Assembly: GCA_028289345.1 (NCBI GenBank)
Contig: JANQQL010000050.1
Coordinates: 390,370 to 454,369 of the forward strand
DNA length: 64,000 nt
Direction of reading: 5' to 3'
From: Planctomycetota bacterium
GTDB taxonomy: Bacteria > Planctomycetota > B15-G4 > SIAN01
Positions 47,286 through 55,934 of this stretch are shown piece after piece. The first letter of the stretch is position 1. Each line of letters starts with the position of its first letter. The position numbers and the translations under genes are program-made. The notes under the pieces were generated by a model. That model searched no databases. It worked only from the letters and a program-made list of their open reading frames with translations, and had not been told where the DNA came from.

Positions 47286-48014
47286 ATGAGCAAAGCGCAA
47301 ATGTCCACCAGCGTCGAACAAGTCATGAAGCAGCTGAAGGCCAAGGGAAGCGAGAAGACTCGCAAAATCTTCGAGCGACACGGCGGAAGCGGCGACTTGT
47401 ATGGCGTGAAGGTTGCGGACCTCAAGGTCATTGCGAAGAAGATCAAGGGCGAGCAAGAGCTGGCGATGGCGCTGTACGACACGGGGAACATGGACGCCCA
47501 ATACCTGGCGGGCATCGTGGCCGACGGGACCACAATGACCAAGAAACAACTTCAGGACTGGGTGCGCAAGGCTTCTTGGCAGATGGTGGCCGAGTACACC
47601 GTGCCCTGGGTCGCCTCGGAAAGTCCCCATGGCCGGGATCTCGCCATGAAGTGGATTGCGGCGAAGAAGGAGCACGTCGCTGCGTGTGGCTGGAATACCT
47701 ATTCCGGAATCGTGACCATCACCGAGGACGAAGGCCTCGAACTGGACGAGATCAGTGATCTGTTGGGGCGCGTTGAGGATGGCATCGACGCGGCCAAAAA
47801 CCGGGTCAAGTACACGATGAATGGCTTTGTCATTGCGGTCGGTGCCTACGTCAAGCCGTTGAGCAAGGACGCCAAGGCGCTCGCCAAACGTCTCGGCAAA
47901 GTCGAAGTCGACATGGGCGACACTTCCTGCAAGGTGCCCCTCGCCACCGAGTACATTCAGAAGGTGGAGAAGGCCGGGCGCGCCTTCAAGAAGCGCAAGA
48001 CGATTCGCTGCTAG
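47286..48014 (+). CDS. AlkD-like DNA alkylation repair (HEAT-like repeat) protein
   Basis: 242 residues of paired helices. The opening EQVMKQLKAKGSEKTRKIFE followed by LYGVKVADLKVIAKKIK is the usual start of AlkD-family HEAT-like repeat glycosylases. The middle reads SWQMVAEYTVPWVASESPHG, a subgroup wording in which the canonical W-D pair of the B. cereus enzyme is not obvious. Excision of alkylated bases is therefore inferred from fold only. GGAAG lies ahead of the ATG. A family-2 repeat begins at its stop codon. Confidence 0.75.
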   Translation: MSKAQMSTSVEQVMKQLKAKGSEKTRKIFERHGGSGDLYGVKVADLKVIAKKIKGEQELAMALYDTGNMDAQYLAGIVADGTTMTKKQLQDWVRKASWQMVAEYTVPWVASESPHGRDLAMKWIAAKKEHVAACGWNTYSGIVTITEDEGLELDEISDLLGRVEDGIDAAKNRVKYTMNGFVIAVGAYVKPLSKDAKALAKRLGKVEVDMGDTSCKVPLATEYIQKVEKAGRAFKKRKTIRC

Positions 48015-48214
48015 CCCGGATGATTCAAGAGGGCCGACGACGAATAGCCCCAAGTTGTTTCTGGCTTCGTCATGACGACGGCTTCCATCCTCCACGTCTC
48101 GTCAGAGACACCGTTCGCCCGACCAAGGCGAGCCGCTCGGTGAAAACCGCGGCAACCCCTCTCCGGAAACAACTTTGACTCATTCCCGCGACGAGCTTCA
48201 TGAGTCATCCGGGC
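48014..48214. repeat. Family-2 palindromic repeat, longest clear copy
   Basis: The ends GCCCGGATGATTCA and TGAGTCATCCGGGC are inverted repeats at 13 of 14 positions. Inside, CAAGTTGTTTC near the left pairs with GAAACAACTTTG near the right, so the element can fold into a long imperfect hairpin. The segment GAATAGCCCCAAGTTGT and the later CTTCGTCAT are shared with the copy at 60786 (GAACAGTCCAAGTTGT, CTCGTCAT), and the internal motif is TTTGACTCATTCCCGCGA. No open frame or transposase is inside. The next gene starts about 180 bases later, and nothing else was seen in that gap. Confidence 0.72.
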
Positions 48215-48393
48215 GAGTCCTCGGGGAGCGCTGAAGGCGATCGGGGGCGAGAGGCCCGCCATTTCCCGCTTCACCCGGGAGGCGGTGACCTTATCGCGAG
48301 AATTCGCGATTTCTCGAAAGGCCGGTGGTCTTGGTTTTCGGATGGGCGACTGTTGCTGTTTCCTGCCTGGACGATGAACGGAGATCGATCGCC

Positions 48394-51300
48394 ATGAAAC
48401 GGAGACGATGGATCGGCACCGCATTGGTGCTGGGACTGGGAGCATTCGCGGACGCGTCGGCCCAGGTTGCTTCGACAGCGACCGCGCCGACCTTCAATTT
48501 CGAATCCGGTCCGACTCGACAGCTCCTCGTGTCGGAAACACGGCGGGAACTCTACCTTCTCAACACCGCCGACCATCGGCTCGAGATCTATCGCTACTGG
48601 AAGGGAGCCACTGCTCCGTCAGGGGGCCCCCGGCGCGTGTTCTTGCGCCATCGCGCTTCAGTGTTCACCGGGCTCGAACCGGTTTCCATGGCTCTCGATC
48701 CGGCAAAGGCGGACTACCTGTACGTCGCAAACCATGTTTCGGACTCAGTTGCCGTGGTGAATCTCAGCGCGGCCGCGGTGCAGTCGATCATCCCCGTCGG
48801 TGACGAGCCGCGCGATGTCGCGCTTGCCAATGGCAAGCTGTACGTCGCGTGTGCACGCATCGCCAAGAAGTCGAACCCCGAAGAGTTTCGAGACCACGTG
48901 GTGCTGGTGCACGAAGCCGGAAATCGATTTCGTCGCCTGAAAACCCTTGAAATCGATGGTCACAAGCCACGCGCGTTCTGTGTCGATGGAGATCACCTCT
49001 ATGTGGTGCCGACCAACTCGGGGAATCACACGACGCTTTTGACCGAAAGCGAAGCGGTCAGCATGGGCCTCACCCAGCTCGATCTGGACGCATTCGATAC
49101 GAACTTCGTCTTGAACGAGGTGCTCGCCGAGACCATTTCGACCACGCGCGATGGGTGGAACATTCCCGACACCAGCCGAATCGTATTCGATTCCGAGTTT
49201 CCGGCTCTCGTCCCGCAGCTGGATGACCACGACATCATTGCGATTGACACGACGGACGATCTTGTGGAAGCCGCAAAGTCGACCGGCGTGGGAACGACGC
49301 TGTTTCACATTGCGAAGAACCCGGTGTCGGGAGATTTCTGGATCGCCAACACGGATGCCAACAACCGCATTCGCCAAGAGTACGCAATCAACGGTGCCAC
49401 GGTCCGCAACCTCGTGACGGTGGTGGAGTCCAGTCCCGGGGGGAACGTGATCGACCAGGTCGAACTGGCGCCCCCGTTCACGTCCCGCCATCACGCGCAG
49501 CCGCACTTCGTCGCGTTCTACCAGGGGGCCTCCGGGGACTACGCGTACGTGGCGTCCTTGGGATCTCCCCTCGTGACCATCCTGGATGCCGGCACGCGAG
49601 GTTTCGTCGCGGAATTGCCCGTCGGCGACATCTGTGGAGGGTTGGCTGTCGATGACGACGGCTTCCTCTTTGCTTACAGCCGGGATGACAAACAGATCCG
49701 CGTTTTTGATGTGGAAGCCAGTCACGCGGAAGTTGGCGCGAGCCGTCACACGCCTTACGACGCCGAACTCCCCTTGGTCGCTGCCGGTCGCCGGCTGCTC
49801 TATGGGTCGGACCCGGCACTGGGCTCTGGCAATGGCAACACTTCCTGTGCCACGTGCCACGTTTTCGGGGACACCGATGGAATGTCGTGGGACCTGGGGA
49901 ATTCTCAAGGGGCACTGAGCTACTTCTTTCCGGATACGGCCCAGGGCCCGGGCTCGTTCCTGCAAAACCGTGTTCTGGCGCGGACGACGACCGAGGTGCA
50001 GAACCCGATGAAGGGCCCTCTCACCACCCAAACCCTGCGGGGCATTGTTGGCGATCTGGAACCATTTCACTGGCGGGGAGACCGGCGCTTCCTTCACAAC
50101 TTTCAGAGTGCGTTCGAAGGATTGCAGGCCGGAAGTGGAGTGTCCGACCAGAACATGCAGGAGTTCGTGGCGTTTGTTGACACGATCGACTTTCCGCCAA
50201 ATCCTCGCCAGCGTTCCGATCGCACCTATACCGGAGCAGCCGCCCGAGGCCGCGAGCTGTTTGGCATGCCGCCGTTCACCGGAAAGAACTACGCGTTGTT
50301 CGCCGGGAATCTGAAGTGTGTGACTTGTCACACAGCAGATTTCGAGAACGACAACTTCACGGGTAGTTCCCCGTTCATGGACGACGAAGGCCTGCTGCAG
50401 ATGTTCAATACCGGGCAGCTCCGTGGCATCTACGACAAGGAGTACCGTGAGCTGACCGGTTTCGGGACTCACCACGACGGAGCCCACGACGGAGTGGTGG
50501 GTTTCCTCGATGCGGTGGTCTTTGGCTTTGACGCCTTCGACTTGTTGACCGACCAGGACATGGCGGACCTGTCCAGCTTCCTGAACGCCTGGGACTCGGG
50601 GATCTCTCCTCTGGTGGGGGACCAGGCTCACTTCGGGCCCCTGCAGCCGACGCTCTTCGGAGGGCGGGACGTCGGGTTCTTGAAAGAGGCGGAGTTCCAG
50701 GCCCAGCCGCCGAAGTCCTGGGTGGACCTCATCGGGAAAGGGTGGAGGTTCCAGGAGGGGGCCTTCGTCCCTTTGGGAATGGTCTATCAGTTCGACACCG
50801 GAACGGCCCAGTGGCGCTATCGCCTGGACGACGACACCTGGGCGGACCGGGATGACCTGCTGGACGCCATCGAAGCGGGTCTGATGTCCGTGACCTTCAC
50901 GGCAGTTCCTCCGGGGACTGGTGTTCGGTTGGGCGTGGACCGGGACGAAGATGGACTCTTCGACGGGCTGGAGCGAGCTCTCGGGACCAACCCCGCGAAG
51001 CCGGACTCCGATGGTGACGGTTACGGAGATCACGCAGAGCTTGCGTTGGCTGGAGATCCGAAGAGTTTCGACGCGATCCTCAATGACGTGACGAGCCCCA
51101 CGGTGGATTCCCATGAGATCAAACACTTGTTCGTTTCTTCGGGAACCCTGGTCGTCGAAACCGATGAACCCACAACCTTGAGCGTGGCCGTGACACCGAG
51201 TGGCGATTCCGCGATTCTGTTCACCTCGGACGAGCTCCGGCGCATTCATCAAGTGGTCTTGCTGGGACTCCCTGCCGGCACTTCGCACTCCTACACCGTG

Positions 51301-51732
51301 GATGCGTTCGATCGGAACGCCAACTCCTCGCAGGTCGCTGGATCTTTCACCACGGTCGTTCCGCATTTGCATGTCGAGTCGATCGAGCTGACCCGGTTGC
51401 AGAACAACCCGGTGATCCTCGAAGCCAAGTTCAAGGTCGCGGACCGAGCGGGGAATCCCGTGGCAGGGGTCCCGGTGAACGGCCGGTTGGCGGGAGACAT
51501 CGGCGCCAATGCGAATACCTTCCAGGTGGTGACCGATGCCGCCGGCGAGGCCGTGCATCAGCTGGCGCCCTACACCCCCGGATCTGCGGACACCGTGACC
51601 GTCGGGTTGGACTTTCTGGGAAGCTTGGCGCCGGCCCACCCGTTCTTTGTCGGTCGGGGTGGCGGGACGTCCAACTTCTTCTACGAGCAGTCCTTCAACA
51701 AGAGCAACTATGCCACGGTGGAGGTCTTCTAG
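48394..51732 (+). CDS. Secreted dihaem cytochrome c with N-terminal YVTN propeller
   Basis: 1112 residues from ATG 48394 (GGAG nine bases ahead), signal peptide MKRRRWIGTALVLGLGAFAD. Residues about 30-470 are YVTN/Lvp-type propeller blades (ADYLYVANHVSDSVAVVNLS, GDEPRDVALANGKLYVA). Two haem c sites follow: CATCHVFGDTDG (about residue 486) and CVTCHTADFENDN (about 642), in the layout of dihaem peroxidase/MauG-like proteins. Near residue 850 is a calcium-binding thrombospondin type 3-like run (DRDEDGLFDGLE, DSDGDGYGDHAE), then an Ig-like tail. It is a periplasmic or surface redox protein; partner and substrate are unknown. A later c-type maturation system is implied. Confidence 0.8.
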   Translation: MKRRRWIGTALVLGLGAFADASAQVASTATAPTFNFESGPTRQLLVSETRRELYLLNTADHRLEIYRYWKGATAPSGGPRRVFLRHRASVFTGLEPVSMALDPAKADYLYVANHVSDSVAVVNLSAAAVQSIIPVGDEPRDVALANGKLYVACARIAKKSNPEEFRDHVVLVHEAGNRFRRLKTLEIDGHKPRAFCVDGDHLYVVPTNSGNHTTLLTESEAVSMGLTQLDLDAFDTNFVLNEVLAETISTTRDGWNIPDTSRIVFDSEFPALVPQLDDHDIIAIDTTDDLVEAAKSTGVGTTLFHIAKNPVSGDFWIANTDANNRIRQEYAINGATVRNLVTVVESSPGGNVIDQVELAPPFTSRHHAQPHFVAFYQGASGDYAYVASLGSPLVTILDAGTRGFVAELPVGDICGGLAVDDDGFLFAYSRDDKQIRVFDVEASHAEVGASRHTPYDAELPLVAAGRRLLYGSDPALGSGNGNTSCATCHVFGDTDGMSWDLGNSQGALSYFFPDTAQGPGSFLQNRVLARTTTEVQNPMKGPLTTQTLRGIVGDLEPFHWRGDRRFLHNFQSAFEGLQAGSGVSDQNMQEFVAFVDTIDFPPNPRQRSDRTYTGAAARGRELFGMPPFTGKNYALFAGNLKCVTCHTADFENDNFTGSSPFMDDEGLLQMFNTGQLRGIYDKEYRELTGFGTHHDGAHDGVVGFLDAVVFGFDAFDLLTDQDMADLSSFLNAWDSGISPLVGDQAHFGPLQPTLFGGRDVGFLKEAEFQAQPPKSWVDLIGKGWRFQEGAFVPLGMVYQFDTGTAQWRYRLDDDTWADRDDLLDAIEAGLMSVTFTAVPPGTGVRLGVDRDEDGLFDGLERALGTNPAKPDSDGDGYGDHAELALAGDPKSFDAILNDVTSPTVDSHEIKHLFVSSGTLVVETDEPTTLSVAVTPSGDSAILFTSDELRRIHQVVLLGLPAGTSHSYTVDAFDRNANSSQVAGSFTTVVPHLHVESIELTRLQNNPVILEAKFKVADRAGNPVAGVPVNGRLAGDIGANANTFQVVTDAAGEAVHQLAPYTPGSADTVTVGLDFLGSLAPAHPFFVGRGGGTSNFFYEQSFNKSNYATVEVF

Positions 51733-51900
51733 CCCGGGTGATTCGTGTGGGCATTCGCGAGGATGGTCCAGAACATCTTCTCGTGAGGTTTTCCAGCGAT
51801 CTTCAACGCAAGTGCTGCGGAAGGCTCGACAGCGACGACACTGGTTCGATCAGGGAACTTTCCGAAGACAATCCAATGGGCTGGGAACGCCCTCGCTTTT

Positions 51901-51931
51901 GGGCCACGGAGGATGGGATTCTCCGTGGCCC
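51901..51931. promoter_or_regulatory. Perfect hairpin upstream of the ECF sigma gene
   Basis: GGGCCACGGAG (51901-51911) and CTCCGTGGCCC (51921-51931) are perfect 11-bp inverted repeats with a 9-base loop. There is no T-tract, so it may be a weak terminator of the cytochrome transcript or an operator for the sigma-kinase operon. A TATACG -10-like string follows at about 51959. The start of the gap (51734 on) resembles a family-2 left end. Confidence 0.45.
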
Positions 51932-51981
51932 ACCCCCGTCCTGGTGACCCTCTGTGCTATACGAGTCGGCCAAGGCATCCC

Positions 51982-52581
51982 ATGAATCCATCGACGCCAG
52001 ACCCGTCCTCGTCCGAGATCACCTCCCGTTTGAGTTCCTCGCTGCGCGATGCCGTCCACAAGGACCGCGTCAGTGCCTCCGAGCTGCTTCCTCTCGTCTA
52101 CGACGAACTGCGGCGGCTTGCGGGAGCCAAGCTTGCGGCCATGGCACCCGGTCAAACTCTTCAGGCGACAGCTCTCGTCCATGAGGTCTGGCTGAAAGTC
52201 GCCGACGAAGACCGGTCCCAATGGGACTGTCGAGCCCATTTCTTTGGTGCCGCAGCTCGTGCGATGCGCAACATCTTGGTGGATGCAGCTCGTCGAAAGG
52301 GTTCGCGCAAGCACGGGGGAGAGCTTCGTCGCCTGGATGCTTTGGATGGTCGAGAGCCGTTCGTGGAAATGCCCGACGCTGACTTGCTTGCAATTGATGA
52401 GGCTCTGCGTCAGCTCGAGAACCTGGATGAAGAGAAGGCGCGGATCGTCAGCTTGAGGTTCTTTGCCGGGCTCACCATGGATGAGGTCGCGGACGTTTTG
52501 CAATGCTCGTTGTCCCATGTCGAGAAGCAGTGGCGTTTCGCTCGCTCTTGGCTGCAATCGAAGCTGCGCGACCACGGGTGA
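51982..52581 (+). CDS. ECF sigma factor of the planctomycete type
   Basis: 199 residues from ATG 51982 (AAGG upstream); the frame is open 69 bases further without support. Region 2 includes ELLPLVYDELRRLAGAKLAA and LVHEVWLKVADEDRSQWDCR, AHFFGAAARAMRNILVDAAR, the signature wording of the ECF group common in Planctomycetota. Region 4 is LENLDEEKARIVSLRFFAGL followed by TMDEVADVLQCSLSHVEKQW. The kinase gene follows five bases later, a pairing known from this phylum, where phosphorylation is thought to control the sigma factor. Confidence 0.88.
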   Translation: MNPSTPDPSSSEITSRLSSSLRDAVHKDRVSASELLPLVYDELRRLAGAKLAAMAPGQTLQATALVHEVWLKVADEDRSQWDCRAHFFGAAARAMRNILVDAARRKGSRKHGGELRRLDALDGREPFVEMPDADLLAIDEALRQLENLDEEKARIVSLRFFAGLTMDEVADVLQCSLSHVEKQWRFARSWLQSKLRDHG

Positions 52582-52585
52582 CTGG

Positions 52586-55500
52586 TTGAACGATGAACTG
52601 AAACGCATGGAAGAGCTGTTCCTTCTCGCGACCGAACTGCCGCGGGGAGACCGGGAAGCGTTCCTCGACCGGCACTGTGGCGCCGACCTCGCCCTGCGCC
52701 AAGAGCTGGCGAAAATGCTCGAGGAGGACGATCGAGGAACCAAGGACTTCTTGCGAAGCCCCACCCGCATTCCGCCAAGCGACGCCGAGTCCGCGACCCC
52801 GGACTTCCTGGGAAGGCACAGGATTCTGAAACTCATCGCCGAGGGCGGCATGGGTCAGGTGTTCCTTGCTCAGCAAGAGCACCCGGTGCGACGTCGCGTT
52901 GCGCTCAAGATCTTGAAACTCGGCCTCATCGGTGCGGAGGCGGCGACCCGCTTCGAGTCGGAACGGCAGGTCCTCGCCATGATGGACCATCCCGGCATCG
53001 CCAGGATCTTCGATGGCGGAACGACGGAGAACGGTCGTCCGTGGTTCGCCATGGAGTACGTGGAGGGACTGCCGATCGACGAGTACTGCCGAAAAGCGGG
53101 GCTCTCGGTGCGGGATCGCTTGACCTTGTTCCTCCAGGTGTGCGATGCGGTCCAGCATGCCCATGTGAAGGGAGTGCTCCACCGCGACCTGAAGGCGAGC
53201 AACTTGCTGGTCGCGACTCGGGATGGAGTGGGAGTCCCCGTGGTCATCGACTTCGGCATTGCGTGCGGCCTGCAAGAGGCCGCCGATTCGAGTTTGTCTC
53301 CGGCCGAGGTTGGACACGCTCTCGGGTCTTTGGCATCGATGAGTCCGGAACAGATTCGAGGCGAGGCTTTGGATGCCCGTTCCGATGTGTATTCGCTCGG
53401 ATCGTTGCTCTTCGAGTTGCTCACCGGAACGGCTCCGATCGAATGGAACAAAGCCAGCGGTCAGACCCTTGGGGAGCTTGCCGATTGGCGGGATGACCAA
53501 CAGATCCCGCCTGCCAGTCGACGGTGTGAGCCTGCATCAAAGGGCACGTTTCGGGGGATGGCTCGCCAACTCGAGGGAGACTTGGACGCCATCTTGGCGC
53601 GAGCCCTGCAACGAGACCGGGAGCTACGGTACTCGACCCCCTCGGAGCTTGCGGCGGACATTCGCCGGCACTTGGATGGCTATCCAGTGTTGGCACTCCC
53701 GCCAACCCCGGGCTACTTGCTGGGCCGAATGATCCGACGTCACCGGCGAATGGTCCTGGCCGCCGGGCTCGCCATCGCTGGCTTGGTCTGCGGAACGGTC
53801 TTCGCTTTTTGGGGGATGGTGCGAGCCGTCGAACAAGCGAAGCTGGCGCGGGAACGAGAAGCCGAGGCGCACGAGGCTCGTGCTCAAGCATTCAACGCAT
53901 TGACCGCTGCGGAGACTGCGAAAGAACAAGCCAGGCAGGAGTCCCTCGAAGCGCGAGCCCTTGCGGATTACCTGGACGAAACCTTGTCCCTTGCCGATCC
54001 CCAGGTGTCGTTTCGAAGCGACCTGGATGCGCAAGGTCTCCTGCGCTGGGCGGCCCAGAACGTGGGGGAAGGACTGGCCGAGCATCCCGAGGGGGAGGCG
54101 CGGGTCCGCAGAACCCTCGGCCGCGCGCTCTACTCTCTGGGCAACTTCAGTGAAGCGGACCGACATCTGCGCCGAGCCCTCGCCATCGAGGAGCAGCAGC
54201 CCGAGGTAAACCGTCGGAATCGTTACGAGACGCTTCGAGCCCTGGCGAGGGTGCACCATGACTCGGGCAAGTTGGGAGGAGTGGGGATCCGCTACCGCAC
54301 CGGTTTGCTGGGAGCCGAGATCGTGTCCCAGTTCTCTCCCGAGGCGAGCCTTTCTCTGCTCGAAATGTGGAGCTTGTGTGACACCGATCCGGTGGGACTG
54401 CGGCAACGTGGTTCCGAGTTGATCCAAGGAGTGTCGAAGAGTGTCGAGGACCAGCCGGCCTCCTGGGACCTTGTTGCGGATGTTTACGAGGACCTTGCCT
54501 ACTACTTGGTGGAGGTTCTCGGCGAGATCCATGGCGTCGTGTTCCTTGATGAAACGCTGAGGCTTCGTCGTGAGACCCATGACCCGCGAAGTCCTGATCT
54601 GGCCCGAGTCCTGATCGATGCGGCGCGGGTCAGCCTGGACCTGGGCCGGAATCGAGTGGCTCGCGAGTGGGTTCGAGAGGCTCTGGACATCAACGAATCG
54701 TCCCTGGCCAGCGGGCATTGGCGAATCGCTCAGGCCCGATCTCTTTGGGGCCTGTGCCTGACTTTGGATGGACAGGTGGGCGCGGGGTTGGACCTGCTGG
54801 CGAAGACGCACCAGGAACTCCGGGACTCCGTGGGACCGTTCGCCCCCGCCGCCATCCACGCCGCGGTGCGGCACTGGAAATCGGTGTTGGCCCACCAAGG
54901 ACCTTCCGCGGCCCGACCCCTAGGGAATGAGGTTCTCCACGCCATGGCCTTCGCCCCGGACTTCACGCTGGCATGGAAAGGCACTCGAGAACTGCTGGTC
55001 GTCGACTCCGGATGCCTGGAGAATCCCTCTTCTCCGTTGGATCTCTTGCTGACCACTTCGTCGGGCATGGTCTGGGACCGGCCCGAGGCTTTCTCCGTCG
55101 CCGCCACGGGAGTCACCCAGTGTTTGCGCGCTCTGCCGGCCGCGGACGACCGGGCGCTGTTGATGGCCCGACTTCTCGCGGCTTCGTTGATCTATGCCGG
55201 GGAGGAAGTGGTGCCAGCGATCGAAGAGCTCGCCGAGGCCTTGTGCGACGTCTTGCTCTTGCGGGAAGAACAGATGCCGGCTTCCGCCGCCGATGCCCAC
55301 GCCCTGATGGCCCGAGTCCAGACCTGGCGGGGGGAAGCAGATGCGGCCATGGACTCTTGTCACCGTGCATTGGAGCTCTACGCGGTGGCTCCAGGCGACC
55401 AGAGTCTGCCAACGTGGAATACGCAGCTGGTCGAAGCCGAGTGCTTGTGGCAGCTAGATGACCGCGACTCCGCCATCCAAACCGCGCAGAATGTATGGGA

Positions 55501-55759
55501 CCGCTCTTGGGAGGAGCTGGGTCCCGATCAGATTTTGACAGTCTATGCGTTCATCATGATGGCGGAGTACATGCAGGAACAAGGTCGCTGGCAGGAGCTC
55601 GCCGACCATTCCCTCCGACACTTGGAGTATTCCTTGCAGGTCGGGTCCGCCGAGCAGTGGGTCGATCTGGCCAACGAGGTGGTGGGAAGTCCCGAGATCG
55701 ATCCTCAGCATCCGGCCAAATCGGTGGCTGCGGACCTGCTCGCTCGTCACTCCCGATGA
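52586..55759 (+). CDS. Membrane-anchored Ser/Thr protein kinase with C-terminal TPRs
   Basis: 1057 residues from TTG 52586, five bases after the sigma stop; ATG 52607 is an alternative. A short helical N-terminus (RMEELFLLATELPRGDREAF) precedes the kinase: LIAEGGMGQVFLA (glycine loop), RRVALKILK (ATP lysine), LHRDLKASNLLV (catalytic loop) and VIDFGIACG (metal aspartate). An activation-loop region leads to LASMSPEQIRGEALDARSDV. One membrane helix (MVLAAGLAIAGLVCGTVFAF, about residue 395) is followed by a coiled coil (EQAKLAREREAEAHEARAQA) and about 550 residues of TPR-like helices outside. It would sense an envelope signal and phosphorylate the adjacent sigma factor or other targets; that link is inference. 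Confidence 0.85.
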   Translation: MNDELKRMEELFLLATELPRGDREAFLDRHCGADLALRQELAKMLEEDDRGTKDFLRSPTRIPPSDAESATPDFLGRHRILKLIAEGGMGQVFLAQQEHPVRRRVALKILKLGLIGAEAATRFESERQVLAMMDHPGIARIFDGGTTENGRPWFAMEYVEGLPIDEYCRKAGLSVRDRLTLFLQVCDAVQHAHVKGVLHRDLKASNLLVATRDGVGVPVVIDFGIACGLQEAADSSLSPAEVGHALGSLASMSPEQIRGEALDARSDVYSLGSLLFELLTGTAPIEWNKASGQTLGELADWRDDQQIPPASRRCEPASKGTFRGMARQLEGDLDAILARALQRDRELRYSTPSELAADIRRHLDGYPVLALPPTPGYLLGRMIRRHRRMVLAAGLAIAGLVCGTVFAFWGMVRAVEQAKLAREREAEAHEARAQAFNALTAAETAKEQARQESLEARALADYLDETLSLADPQVSFRSDLDAQGLLRWAAQNVGEGLAEHPEGEARVRRTLGRALYSLGNFSEADRHLRRALAIEEQQPEVNRRNRYETLRALARVHHDSGKLGGVGIRYRTGLLGAEIVSQFSPEASLSLLEMWSLCDTDPVGLRQRGSELIQGVSKSVEDQPASWDLVADVYEDLAYYLVEVLGEIHGVVFLDETLRLRRETHDPRSPDLARVLIDAARVSLDLGRNRVAREWVREALDINESSLASGHWRIAQARSLWGLCLTLDGQVGAGLDLLAKTHQELRDSVGPFAPAAIHAAVRHWKSVLAHQGPSAARPLGNEVLHAMAFAPDFTLAWKGTRELLVVDSGCLENPSSPLDLLLTTSSGMVWDRPEAFSVAATGVTQCLRALPAADDRALLMARLLAASLIYAGEEVVPAIEELAEALCDVLLLREEQMPASAADAHALMARVQTWRGEADAAMDSCHRALELYAVAPGDQSLPTWNTQLVEAECLWQLDDRDSAIQTAQNVWDRSWEELGPDQILTVYAFIMMAEYMQEQGRWQELADHSLRHLEYSLQVGSAEQWVDLANEVVGSPEIDPQHPAKSVAADLLARHSR

Positions 55760-55874
55760 CCGGAGTGGGGGGGCTCTGCTGCACACGGGTCCCCCTCGAG
55801 TGGTGACCGCAGCGGGCAACTCGACAAACCCGTTCTGGCCGACGCGACTCGCCTTGGAAAGGCCGTCCGTTACG

Positions 55875-55907
55875 AAAAAGGGCCGTGACGGAGATCCGCC
55901 ACGGCCC
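55875..55907 (-). terminator. Rho-independent terminator of the duplicated-domain gene
   Basis: On the minus strand GGGCCGTG pairs with CACGGCCC (12-base loop) and is followed by TTTTT (55875-55879). It lies 27 bases beyond the stop of the gene at 55935-57473. Confidence 0.8.
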
Positions 55908-55934
55908 TGGGAATGACTGCTCAAGGGGAGTCGA

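Noticed and set aside
48745..51639. 964-codon minus-strand frame opposite the cytochrome gene
   Set aside because: It is antisense to a gene with haem motifs and a signal peptide; composition is typical of reverse-strand shadows.
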